DNA of 9,733 nt from an uncultured Lachnospiraceae bacterium (GCA_947174615.1 CAMWJQ010000124.1:1-9733); one strand, 5' to 3'. Shown: positions 1 through 6,264, numbered from the stretch's first letter. The notes: generated from the letters alone by a model not told the origin. A program made the numbers and translations.

Positions 1-1
1 C

Positions 2-457
2 AGTCTCGAGTCGAGGAAGATTTCGCGCAGGGAAATCACAGTTGGAGAGCTCGAGACAGACCTTCGGGCGGAAATCGGCGTTCTCGCAGGGGACAAAGAA
101 ATCCGGCTTGAAGTGCTGGCGGCCGAGGCGGGCTTTATGGGGGATAAGGAGATCATACTGGAGGTTGTGGAAAACATCCTGTCCAACGCCCTGCGATATG
201 CGGAAACAACGATTAAGATAGAAGTCCTTCTGACAGGGCAGGAACTGAAAATCTGTGTCACAGACGACGGCTGCGGATTTGCAGAACCATCGGAGAAAAT
301 AAAAGAACCGTTTTTCCAGCAGAATATCAAGGACAGCCTGAAACACACGGGGCTTGGCATGTATATCAGCAGGCTATACTGCGAACAGCACGGCGGGAAG
401 CTGCTGCTCGAAAATGATGCACAGGGCGGCGCGGCGGTGACGGCGGTGTTTCGTTGA
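2..457 (+). CDS. Sensor histidine kinase, C-terminal ATPase domain (partial)
   Basis: The reading frame is open from the left window edge to a TGA at 455-457, so only the last 151 residues are seen. They form a HATPase_c (GHKL) domain: an N box ENILSNALRY (about 170-199) with the Mg-coordinating Asn, a G1 box DDGCGF (263-280), an F-box-like EPFF, and a G2 box GLGMYIS (about 350-370). This domain binds ATP and phosphorylates the histidine of the dimerisation domain, which lies upstream outside the window along with any sensor and membrane segments. The partner response regulator is probably also upstream, because a terminator follows the gene directly. An internal ATG within the visible part would be a false start, since similarity to the family begins before it. 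The ATPase call is secure; the signal sensed cannot be inferred. Confidence 0.9.
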   Translation, partial: SLESRKISRREITVGELETDLRAEIGVLAGDKEIRLEVLAAEAGFMGDKEIILEVVENILSNALRYAETTIKIEVLLTGQELKICVTDDGCGFAEPSEKIKEPFFQQNIKDSLKHTGLGMYISRLYCEQHGGKLLLENDAQGGAAVTAVFR

Positions 458-472
458 GGCTATTGCCATTCC

Positions 473-504
473 AGCGGTCATGCTCCCCGGCGTGACCGCT
501 TTTC
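473..504 (+). terminator. Intrinsic terminator after the histidine kinase gene
   Basis: AGCGGTCA (473-480) pairs with TGACCGCT (493-500). The stem extends inward by a T-G and a G-C pair, leaving an 8-base loop, and is followed by TTTTC. It lies 15 bases after the kinase stop codon and separates the kinase from the lipoprotein gene. Confidence 0.8.
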
Positions 505-659
505 TCCTGTCTTGGCTCATGCGGTGTAGAACGGTCTTGATGCAGCTGCGCTTTCGGCTTCCAGTACTTTCATCGTCTTATGAAAGCGGACTCAAAAATT
601 CGCGAAACAGGTGTGTTCCATTTTTAGTGTTCCCTTTTGCGACTTGCGACAACCCTGTC

Positions 660-688
660 TTGACAATTTTTGTTTTGTATGGTAAAGT
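660..688 (+). promoter_or_regulatory. Sigma-A-type promoter of the lipoprotein gene
   Basis: A perfect -35 TTGACA (660-665) lies 17 bases upstream of TAAAGT (683-688, 4 of 6 to TATAAT). A TG at 680-681 supplies an extended -10 element. Transcription would start about 30-35 bases before the lipoprotein start codon. The preceding stretch 505-659 holds no credible gene; it contains a small hairpin, CTTTCAT (567-573) with ATGAAAG (580-586), of unknown role. Confidence 0.7.
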
Positions 689-728
689 TTTTGTGAATCA
701 AATGATTAACAAACAGAGGTGAATGAAA

Positions 729-2066
729 ATGAAAAAAACAGTAACAGCAGCCTGCATGCTTTTGTGTGCGCTTTTTTTGTGTAGCTGCACAATAGGACAG
801 GACGGAAAAAAAGATTTGGACGATGCAGAAAGGGAAGGAAAGGGAATTAATGCAGTTATCTCAGAAGAAACGGTGCATTTGTCAGATGTGCAAACGGATA
901 ATACACCGCATGAGATGACTTCAGGCAACGAACAGACAGCGGGCGTACAGGATGGCGGGGATACTTCGTCAGATGTGCAAATGCAGGGTTTGATGCAGGG
1001 GAATCTGGGTAGTATCGGATCGGGGGCATTGATGTATACGCTTCCGCAACAGGATGGCGAAGATTATAAACTGTGCTTTTTTAAGGAAGGCGGCAAAGTG
1101 TCAGATTTTGGAAAGACGATGTCGGAGGTGGTGTATTATCCGTTGGAAATGGCAGACTATATTTTTCCAGATGTGCGGAGCAATAACATTCCGATTGGTA
1201 AGTTCGTGGAAATCTATTTCTTTGACACTGTCACGATAGGAGAGGATCGTGCAGCGGGATTGGTCATTGTAGCATCTTATGATGTAAATGGTGAGATGTG
1301 TTATGATACGCGGATTTACAGATGGAACGGAACCAGCTACAGCGCAGAAGTAGAGCTGATGCAGGAGTTTAATGAGCAGTACAGCAATGCACAGAACTAT
1401 CCAGTAGAAGAGCTGTATTATCTGTCATTGGATACAAGCTCGCAGAGTATAATGCCCATTGGAGAAAATCAGACGGTAGAAGGGCAGGAACAGGACTATT
1501 ACGGAGATTTGATTGCTGCAGCACGGGGATGCGTCATAAAGAATAATGGGGAAGTGCCGGAAGGTTATGATTTCAGCAGTGTCATCTTTATGAAAAAAGA
1601 TTGGGATTATGGTATTTTGGGCTATCTAATCGAGGATTTGAACGGCGACGGGACGGAGGAACTGATTTTTGGGGCGAATGTGTCGGATAAAGAAAGTACG
1701 AATGATGTATGGAATGGGATTGTCTACGATGTCTATACTGTGTCGGATGGGAAACTGGTTCATGTACTGGACGGATGGGAACGAAACAGATACTATTTGT
1801 GCGGCAATGGTATGATTGCGAATGAGGGTTCTGGCGGTGCAGCCAATTCAAATTATTCATATTATACCTTTGATGGTCTGAAACTTAATTTGGTAGAATC
1901 CGTTCTCTATGATGCTGCAAAAGACACAGACCACCCTTGGTTTTATTCCAAAGAGTCCGAGTATGATGCAGACAGCGCGGATCCCATCAGCGAGGGACAG
2001 GCGGAGGAAATCCGTGGAAAGTATACGTATTTGCGACCAAGGTTTATACCTTTTACAGAGGGGTAA
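729..2066 (+). CDS. Secreted lipoprotein with an EF-hand-like DxNxDG motif
   Basis: This 445-residue protein opens with a lysine-rich n-region, a hydrophobic core and a lipobox LCSC, so Cys20 should be lipidated and the protein anchored to the outer face of the membrane. A polar, low-complexity linker of about 80 residues follows, rich in Asp, Glu, Gln, Gly and Ser. The globular part holds two similar-looking modules, and the second contains IEDLNGDGTEELIFG (about 301-315), the calcium-loop pattern seen in VCBS and dockerin-like repeats. Two ATGs compete, at 723 and 729. The SD AGAGGTG (715-721) sits only 1 base from the first but 7 from the second, so 729 is chosen. The gene stands alone, between the promoter at 660-688 and a hairpin terminator. 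Such lipoproteins are common in Lachnospiraceae; their substrates are unknown, and no enzyme motif is visible. Confidence 0.85.
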   Translation: MKKTVTAACMLLCALFLCSCTIGQDGKKDLDDAEREGKGINAVISEETVHLSDVQTDNTPHEMTSGNEQTAGVQDGGDTSSDVQMQGLMQGNLGSIGSGALMYTLPQQDGEDYKLCFFKEGGKVSDFGKTMSEVVYYPLEMADYIFPDVRSNNIPIGKFVEIYFFDTVTIGEDRAAGLVIVASYDVNGEMCYDTRIYRWNGTSYSAEVELMQEFNEQYSNAQNYPVEELYYLSLDTSSQSIMPIGENQTVEGQEQDYYGDLIAAARGCVIKNNGEVPEGYDFSSVIFMKKDWDYGILGYLIEDLNGDGTEELIFGANVSDKESTNDVWNGIVYDVYTVSDGKLVHVLDGWERNRYYLCGNGMIANEGSGGAANSNYSYYTFDGLKLNLVESVLYDAAKDTDHPWFYSKESEYDADSADPISEGQAEEIRGKYTYLRPRFIPFTEG

Positions 2067-2094
2067 ATCAACTGTTAAGGAACTGAACCATTCC

Positions 2095-2130
2095 ATTTGC
2101 ATAACGAACCTTGTTCGTATTGCAAATTTT
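2095..2130 (+). terminator. Strong hairpin, probable terminator of the lipoprotein gene
   Basis: Bases 2095-2102 and 2103-2109 pair with 2113-2127 around a 3-base loop CTT. The outer seven pairs and inner six pairs are separated by one 2x2 mismatch. TTTT (2127-2130) follows directly. It lies 28 bases after the lipoprotein stop codon. The short T run makes it a moderate rather than a classic terminator. Confidence 0.6.
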
Positions 2131-2140
2131 GCACGGATTT

Positions 2141-2241
2141 TTGCCCGTTATTGGAACGGAGTAAACGGTAACGGGCAAGTTACTTTTCACACCTCAATTA
2201 CTTATAAGCTGATAATAACTGGCGTTGGTGTGAATTGTAAC
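2141..2241 (+). other. Two consecutive stem-loops of unknown function
   Basis: TTGCCCGTTA (2141-2150) pairs perfectly with TAACGGGCAA (2169-2178). Immediately after it, GTTAC (2179-2183) plus TTCACACC (2186-2193) pair with GGTGTGAA (2227-2234) plus GTAAC (2237-2241), with a symmetric TT/TT internal loop. Together with the hairpin at 2095-2127 this makes three adjacent stems, two of them built as two helices around a 2x2 mismatch. It could be part of a structured RNA or a remnant of a palindromic element. No Rfam family was recognised. Confidence 0.5.
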
Positions 2242-2280
2242 ACGGGCAGGGAATTGGCAGAAAACAGCGTAAATTAGTAC

Positions 2281-2309
2281 TGGAAAATGAGGAGGGAATA
2301 TAGTATAAT
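2281..2309 (+). promoter_or_regulatory. Candidate promoter inside the repeat region
   Basis: A perfect TATAAT (2304-2309) has TGGAAA (2281-2286, 4 of 6 to TTGACA) at 17-base spacing. A transcript would start near 2316, about 25 bases before the large palindrome at 2341-2535, and could form a hairpin RNA or run into the HipA-like gene. The AGGAGGG at 2290-2296 overlaps this site but has no plausible gene behind it. Confidence 0.45.
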
Positions 2310-2340
2310 AAGAGCTAAATTAATCATGATATCATGTAAA

Positions 2341-2535
2341 ATGCAGTTAGGAACTGTTCAGAAATTACTTGTGACAAGTGCGCCGTATAAATGTTCAGCT
2401 GCAAAGAAGAAAATTGCAGGCATAGGAGTCAAAGGCATAAAGGGCAATGCCTTACGTCAAGATTTTCTGATGCCGCGGATGGACATTTATACAAGTAATT
2501 GTCATGAGTAATTTATGAGCAGTTCCTTAGTGCAG
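2341..2535. repeat. Large imperfect palindrome, about 195 bases
   Basis: The arm 2342-2377 matches the reverse complement of 2499-2534 at 30 of 36 positions without gaps. A second block, 2385-2396, matches the reverse complement of 2481-2492 at 11 of 12. The centre contains the hairpin AAGGCAT (2432-2438) with ATGCCTT (2447-2453). As RNA it would fold into one long arm; as DNA it could extrude as a cruciform. It also contains the first copy of the 54-base direct repeat. A perfect 12-base palindrome CATGATATCATG (2325-2336) lies just outside its left end. Confidence 0.8.
2416..2469 (+). repeat. 54-base direct repeat, copy 1
   Basis: This copy matches 2579-2632 at 46 of 54 positions, with 2430-2456 identical over 27 bases. 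Its core is a 7-bp hairpin, AAGGCAT with ATGCCTT around an 8-base loop. It sits at the centre of the palindrome 2341-2535. Confidence 0.85.
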
Positions 2536-2578
2536 GATATTTCTTCGAGCGTAAATTATTTCGTAACGGTATAAAAAC

Positions 2579-2632
2579 GCAGGCGTAGAAGGCAAAGGCA
2601 TAAAGGGCAATGCCTTACGGCGAGGCTTTTTG
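2579..2632 (+). repeat. 54-base direct repeat, copy 2
   Basis: This is the second copy, 163 bases downstream of the first. It keeps the same core hairpin (2595-2601 with 2610-2616). It lies inside a second, looser inverted arrangement bounded by TGCAGGA (2531-2537) and TCCTGCA (2693-2699). Its 3' part differs from copy 1 in a way that creates GCCTT...GAGGC followed by five T residues. Confidence 0.85.
2612..2631 (+). terminator. Weak terminator-like hairpin alternative to the repeat stem
   Basis: GCCTT (2612-2616) can pair with GAGGC (2622-2626), and TTTTT (2627-2631) follows. The same GCCTT is the right arm of the repeat hairpin (2595-2616), so the two stems exclude each other, as in an attenuator. 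The stem is only five pairs, including one G-T, so the call is tentative. Confidence 0.3.
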
Positions 2633-2766
2633 TCAATTGTCTCAGCAGTTTGCTATCGGAGAAATAGACAAGTAAAGATGCGTCAGTTATTTTCCTGCAG
2701 TTCCTTAAGTAATGCATATGGTTCGCATAAAGACATTAGGCGCTGATTTGTACAGGAGGAAGAAGC

Positions 2767-3852
2767 ATGGAATATCTTTTGATGTACAAAGACATAAAGG
2801 TATTCAGATTTGATATTAAGACAGGGGAGATCGAGTTATTGAACGAGGAGTATATCCCGATCTGTATCCGACGCCAAGACGGTAAGTATACTTTTGATAG
2901 TGTCAGAAAGTTCTGTTCACTGCGTGTTCTCTCAATGAACAGGGTCTATTGCAAGGAAATATTAGCCTCCTGCGGGGTGGACGACCAGTCCGATGTCAGT
3001 ATCAGTATTATCAGCAGGGCGCTGAGCTTTCGAGATAACTATTGGATTAAATCTTTGACATCACAGGAAAGCTGGGACAGCGTAAACCTATATGCCAATC
3101 GCTTTTCAGCGCAGGTAGCGCAGGTTGCTTTGACGGGAGTCGTAGACACAATTGAGTTAGGAGATGAATTGTATACAGGTGAGTTATGCAATAAAGGGAC
3201 AAAACCAAAGTGTTATCTTCACCGCAATCAGGAGATTTTACTGTTTAAAGAAGAAACAGTGGATGAGATCCGGTCTGAGATTGTTTCTGCGGTGATAGCA
3301 TCTGTGCTGGGATTAAAAAGCCCGACGCGGTACTGGTATGAGAGAATCTATGAGCGGGATTGTTCCGTATGCAAGATTTTGACCTCTGAGAACAGCGAAT
3401 TGGTTCATTACAGGGATATTATGAGCTATCACAATGAAGTGACGATGTCTTACAAGTCATCAAGTTATCAGTTTTTAATGTCCTTGGATGCAGAACAGTT
3501 TATATTAATGCAGATCATGGATTATATCACATTGAATATTGACAGAAACAGGGACAATTTTGGCGTGGAGATGTGCAACAATGAGATTGTCGGATTGTAC
3601 CCGGTTTATGATCATGACTCCTGTTTTAAAGGAAAGGGGACAAATGGAATCTATTTTCCTACAGGTATCACATTTCATAAGACAATCCAGTATCTAAAGT
3701 CACTGCAGGAATATGATTTGGTAAAGAAAAAGGTAGGGAAAGCGGTAGCGTTTTTTCATACGAGCGCTTTTAGGGATATCTTTTTAAAAATGAAATCTGC
3801 CCAAGTCTATGAGTTGATGTTAAAGCGGTTAAAATTATTATATTGTGTATAA
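2767..3852 (+). CDS. HipA-family serine/threonine protein kinase, stand-alone
   Basis: The 361-residue product has the HipA/CtkA kinase pattern. A loop GELCNKGTKPKCYL (138-151) matches the TxGxxPK segment. A strand ending LLFK161 offers a candidate ATP-binding lysine. LNIDRNRDNFGVE (256-268) carries the catalytic Asp259 and Mg-binding Asn264. VYDHDSCF (280-287) carries the DFG-equivalent Asp282. All key positions seem present, so it is probably active. HipA kinases phosphorylate proteins such as GltX and act as persistence toxins; CtkA of Helicobacter is a stand-alone relative. The start is supported by AGGAGG (2754-2759) 7 bases upstream. No HipB-like antitoxin gene adjoins it; the upstream side is a noncoding repeat block. 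A 60-base sample (3481-3540) has 18 G+C, against 30 of 60 in spoVAD (4561-4620), which fits acquisition from elsewhere. The target is unknown. Confidence 0.75.
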   Translation: MEYLLMYKDIKVFRFDIKTGEIELLNEEYIPICIRRQDGKYTFDSVRKFCSLRVLSMNRVYCKEILASCGVDDQSDVSISIISRALSFRDNYWIKSLTSQESWDSVNLYANRFSAQVAQVALTGVVDTIELGDELYTGELCNKGTKPKCYLHRNQEILLFKEETVDEIRSEIVSAVIASVLGLKSPTRYWYERIYERDCSVCKILTSENSELVHYRDIMSYHNEVTMSYKSSSYQFLMSLDAEQFILMQIMDYITLNIDRNRDNFGVEMCNNEIVGLYPVYDHDSCFKGKGTNGIYFPTGITFHKTIQYLKSLQEYDLVKKKVGKAVAFFHTSAFRDIFLKMKSAQVYELMLKRLKLLYCV

Positions 3853-3867
3853 AGTTTGAAAAAAGAG

Positions 3868-3902
3868 CATTTGCCAGACTAAAGAATGGCAGATGTTTTT
3901 TT
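3868..3902 (+). terminator. Intrinsic terminator of the HipA-like kinase gene
   Basis: CATTTGCCA (3868-3876) pairs with TGGCAGATG (3887-3895), nine pairs including one T-G, around a 10-base loop. Seven T residues follow (3896-3902). It begins 15 bases after the kinase stop, so the kinase is a single-gene unit on its 3' side. Confidence 0.9.
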
Positions 3903-4033
3903 GTGCGCTCAGGAGAAGAAAATTTTCCGGCGCGATTGTACTTGGGCAGAATAAATTTAATATTTTACGGCAGAATATTCTTATATATTTTATATCAGTC
4001 GATGAAATCAAGTGACAAACAGGAGGCTATTTC

Positions 4034-5131
4034 GTGGAGAATAATACATCAAAAAATCAGGCGCTCGGCACATCGAGCGTGGCATATGGCAGTCCGGTAC
4101 TGATTATGGGAAGCGGCTCTGTAGTGGGACAGATGGAGAATGAGGGACCGTTGTCGGGCAGCTTTGACAAGGTTAGTGAGGATAAGAATGATATGTTCGG
4201 GGCGGATTCATGGGAGAAGGCAGAGAGTGCGCTTCAGAAGGAGGCAGTGGCGCTCACATTGTCCAAGACGGGGGCGGATACTGGAGATATCCGTTACCTG
4301 TATGCAGGAGATTTGCTCGGACAGAATATCGCAAGTTCTTTCGGGCTTGTGGATTACAATATTCCGCTGTTTGGTCTGTATGGTGCATGTTCTACCTGCG
4401 GAGAATCGTTGTGTCTGGGGAGTATGAGTGTGGCGGCAGGTTATGCGGAGCGCGTGATCAGCCTGACTTCGAGTCATTTTGCGAGTGCGCAGAAGGAATT
4501 TCGCTATCCGCTCGAATATGGCGGACAGCGTCCGCTCTATGCATCTTGGACGGTGACGGGCAGCGCAGGATTTTTGCTGCAGCATATCCATGCATCAGGA
4601 AAGTCCGTGTCTGGTAAGACCATCAAGAACGAGTATGAGGGCAAGTATTCAAACAAGGTAGGGATCACTGGGATCACAGTAGGGCGGATTGAGGATTTCG
4701 GCATTAAAGATTCTTTTAATATGGGCTGTGCGATGGCGCCCGCTGCGGCGTGGACGATCGCGACGAATCTGAAAGATTTTGGCAGAAAACCGCAGGATTA
4801 TGATGCGATCTTTACAGGAGATTTGGGAAGCGTCGGGCAGCAGGCGCTGTTTGAACTGCTCTCGCAGGAAAATATTGATATCAGCGACAGACATTATGAC
4901 TGTGGATTGTTGATTTATGACACAGAGAAACAAGATGTGCACGCAGGCGGAAGCGGCTGCGGCTGCTCGGCGGTCGTGCTGTCAGCGCATATTTTGCCCA
5001 GGCTCGCCAAGGGAGAATGGAAGCGTATCTTGTTTGTGCCAACAGGGGCGCTGCTCAACAAAACTTCCTTTAATGAGGGGCAGAATGTGCCGGGAATCGC
5101 ACATGGGGTCGTGATTGAGGCGCTCATATAA
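4034..5131 (+). CDS. spoVAD: Stage V sporulation protein AD
   Basis: SpoVAD is a soluble, thiolase-fold member of the SpoVA machinery. It binds dipicolinic acid and helps import it into the forespore, and it is present at the inner spore membrane during germination. The 365-residue product shows the thiolase/KAS-like GLYGACST segment (114-121, Cys119 at the former active site), the following SMSVAAGYAERVI helix, the RPLYASWTVTGSAG stretch (166-179) and the C-terminal GGSGCGCSA and PTGALLN segments. The usual length is about 340 residues; the extra residues are mainly at the N terminus. It starts with GTG at 4034, 7 bases after AGGAGG (4021-4026). No clear sigma-G or sigma-A promoter was found in 3903-4033, an AT-rich stretch. 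spoVAC is not upstream and spoVAE is not directly downstream, which is unusual for this normally contiguous operon. No obvious terminator follows. Confidence 0.93.
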   Translation: MENNTSKNQALGTSSVAYGSPVLIMGSGSVVGQMENEGPLSGSFDKVSEDKNDMFGADSWEKAESALQKEAVALTLSKTGADTGDIRYLYAGDLLGQNIASSFGLVDYNIPLFGLYGACSTCGESLCLGSMSVAAGYAERVISLTSSHFASAQKEFRYPLEYGGQRPLYASWTVTGSAGFLLQHIHASGKSVSGKTIKNEYEGKYSNKVGITGITVGRIEDFGIKDSFNMGCAMAPAAAWTIATNLKDFGRKPQDYDAIFTGDLGSVGQQALFELLSQENIDISDRHYDCGLLIYDTEKQDVHAGGSGCGCSAVVLSAHILPRLAKGEWKRILFVPTGALLNKTSFNEGQNVPGIAHGVVIEALI

Positions 5132-5201
5132 GAAAGATGAGTGAAAATTCAGACGAATGTTTGAATTGTATAAATTGTTTGAAAAATTCAGAAAATAGTC
5201 T

Positions 5202-5230
5202 AAATTTTTTCGCAAATAGTTCGATATAAT
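5202..5230 (+). promoter_or_regulatory. Promoter candidate for the unknown gene at 5359
   Basis: A perfect TATAAT (5225-5230) sits in an AT-rich stretch after spoVAD. The -35 position (around 5202-5207) is poor, so activation or another sigma factor may be needed. The predicted leader of about 120 bases contains the direct repeat CCATAAGT (5259-5266 and 5272-5279), a hairpin ATAAGT/ACTTAT (5274-5279 with 5285-5290), and a second hairpin (5310-5317 with 5325-5332) ending 15 bases before the SD. Confidence 0.45.
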
Positions 5231-5358
5231 ATACAAGGGCAGTTAACATAGATAAATGCCATAAGTAAACACCATAAGTTATAGACTTATAGATTATCTT
5301 AACGTGACTGTGCGGAAAGAGGGGTTCTGCACGGCATATATAAGGGAAAGGAGCGTCT

Positions 5359-5928
5359 ATGGAGGTAAGAAATGCAAACATTGCCCTGACAAACAGGGCA
5401 GCGGCGGCAATCGACAACGCTGGATCAAACGGCAAGGGACAGCAGCATGCGATGAAGGTAAACAGCACTGTGCCCGAAGAGAATCAGGAGCTTGATGATG
5501 AGTCTGTGATGATCTCGATCTCGGCAGCCGGTCTCAAGCGCAGTATGCAGTTAGAGAAGCAGGCAGAGAAGGAAGAGGGCGAGGCAGAGAGTGATGAGGA
5601 GAGCTTTAACGGTGAGACAGAGATTGAGGACATGATGAAAAAGATGGAAGGACTTTCAAGTCAGGTCATCAATGGGCATTTTTCGATTTCGGACAGATTG
5701 AATTTTAATACCGAGATTGAGAAGCTCACCAATGAATTAAACCAGCTGAGCGGCGGGAATACAGCAGTGACAAAAATCGGCTGTATTCAGTTATCACAGA
5801 AGATTTCGTCGCTGACGCGCAGCATCAGTGATGCGGCAGTTTACCGTAACAGTGCGCGCACAATTTTTATGGTCAACTCGAAACAACCCGCGAAGCCGAC
5901 GAACACACGGGTTGACATTATGTTATAA
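5359..5928 (+). CDS. Unknown acidic, helix-rich cytoplasmic protein
   Basis: I do not recognise this 189-residue protein. It has no signal peptide or membrane segment. The N-terminal 50 residues are polar and Ala/Asn-rich. VMISISAAGLKRS (50-62) is followed by a very acidic, Glu-rich stretch (about 64-92). Residues 92-165 look alpha-helical with heptad-like Leu/Ile spacing (MMKKMEGLSSQV, LTNELNQL, LSQKISSLTRSI), suggesting a coiled coil. The basic tail ends RVDIML. The helical part vaguely recalls flagellin-type helices, but no family can be named. The start has AAAGGAG (5347-5353) 5 bases upstream. The gene forms its own unit, with a promoter candidate and long leader before it and a strong terminator after it. 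Confidence 0.75.
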   Translation: MEVRNANIALTNRAAAAIDNAGSNGKGQQHAMKVNSTVPEENQELDDESVMISISAAGLKRSMQLEKQAEKEEGEAESDEESFNGETEIEDMMKKMEGLSSQVINGHFSISDRLNFNTEIEKLTNELNQLSGGNTAVTKIGCIQLSQKISSLTRSISDAAVYRNSARTIFMVNSKQPAKPTNTRVDIML

Positions 5929-5943
5929 AGCATTGTATTCTGA

Positions 5944-5972
5944 AAGAACCGGGAAAGTTTCTCGGTTTTTTT
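5944..5972 (+). terminator. Intrinsic terminator after the unknown gene at 5359
   Basis: AACCGGGAA (5947-5955) pairs with TTCTCGGTT (5959-5967), nine pairs with one G-T, around a 3-base loop. A run of seven T residues (5966-5972) follows, and upstream A residues could extend the stem. Confidence 0.9.
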
Positions 5973-5973
5973 C

Positions 5974-6005
5974 TTGACATTTTAGACAGTATGGCACAAG
6001 ATAAT
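5974..6005 (+). promoter_or_regulatory. Promoter candidate for the 6025-7206 gene cluster
   Basis: A perfect TTGACA (5974-5979) follows the terminator directly. The best -10 is GATAAT (6000-6005, 5 of 6), but the spacing is 20 bases, longer than the usual 16-18. CAAGAT at 17-base spacing is a poorer alternative. Position between a terminator and the first gene of a tight cluster supports it. Confidence 0.45.
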
Positions 6006-6024
6006 AGATAAGGAAGTGAGATTT

Positions 6025-6264
6025 ATGCGCAGGATGGATTTCAAGATGGAGCGTCCTGGACAAGTGAAGGAAGGTGATTTCGTCACTGTTACAGAGGGGG
6101 TTCTGCCAAGTAATTATTATTATACGATCAATCCGGCAGTCGCTATGTCGGGGAATATCCCGTTTCGGAACAGGCTCCAGTCCAAGAGCGGCACAGTCGT
6201 TTCCGTGGAGGAAAATACGAGAGGATATTATGTCACAGTGGCGTTTGACGAGCCGGAAGTGTAA
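6025..6264 (+). CDS. Small unknown protein, 79 residues, SH3/KOW-like C-terminal part
   Basis: This short product has no signal peptide or membrane segment. The C-terminal part SGTVVSVEENTRGYYVTVAFDEPEV is a compact beta pattern (G-x-V-V-x-V ... Y-x-V-x-V-x-F) like small SH3-like or KOW-like barrels, while the N-terminal half has a Tyr-rich YYYT segment. I do not recognise the family, though it resembles small conserved clostridial proteins. ATG 6025 is preferred to the in-frame GTG at 6016, because the SD-like AAGGAAGTGA (6010-6019) overlaps the GTG and lies about 5 bases before the ATG. It ends 40 bases before ridA and is probably co-transcribed with it. Confidence 0.7.
   Translation: MRRMDFKMERPGQVKEGDFVTVTEGVLPSNYYYTINPAVAMSGNIPFRNRLQSKSGTVVSVEENTRGYYVTVAFDEPEV

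Larger units (their letters stand above)
2067..2766. other. Repeat- and hairpin-rich noncoding region upstream of the HipA-like kinase
   Basis: No convincing gene lies in these 700 bases. They hold a terminator-like hairpin, two further strong hairpins, a promoter-like site, a 195-base imperfect palindrome, a 54-base direct repeat in two copies and a second weaker palindrome. An 11-base word TTAAGGAACTG (2075-2085) recurs, with small changes, at 2346-2356 in the same orientation and inverted at 2520-2530 and 2698-2708, so the copies form nested inverted pairs. A further inverted pair is GAACCAT (2085-2091) with ATGGTTC (2718-2724). This arrangement suits a non-autonomous mobile element or a structured RNA locus, and the sequence does not decide between them. 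Confidence 0.75.

Noticed and set aside
480..722. 80-codon frame between the histidine kinase and the lipoprotein
   Set aside because: It starts inside the terminator stem, covers the promoter, has no SD and ends at the lipoprotein start region.
2287..2511. 74-codon open frame with AGGAGGG nearby
   Set aside because: It lies wholly in the palindrome and repeat block, the AGGAGGG is inside the frame rather than before its start, and the product has no domain. The frame is more easily explained by the repeat.
2416..2632. CRISPR array
   Set aside because: Only two copies of 54 bases, with an internal hairpin and 109 bases between them; no regular short spacers and no cas genes.
2640..2750. Dedicated promoter directly before the HipA-like gene
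   Set aside because: TTGCTA (2650-2655) with TAAAGA (2673-2678) has the right spacing, but both boxes match poorly.
3903..4033. Sigma-G promoter for spoVAD
   Set aside because: No pair resembling TGAATA and CATANTA at proper spacing was found; only general AT-rich words such as GAATATTC.
4140..4617. Long frames overlapping spoVAD in other phases and on the minus strand
   Set aside because: They are Arg- and Cys-rich shadow translations of spoVAD with no start signals.
5132..5200. Terminator after spoVAD
   Set aside because: Only a 6-bp AATTCA/TGAATT inverted repeat without a T run follows; too weak to call.
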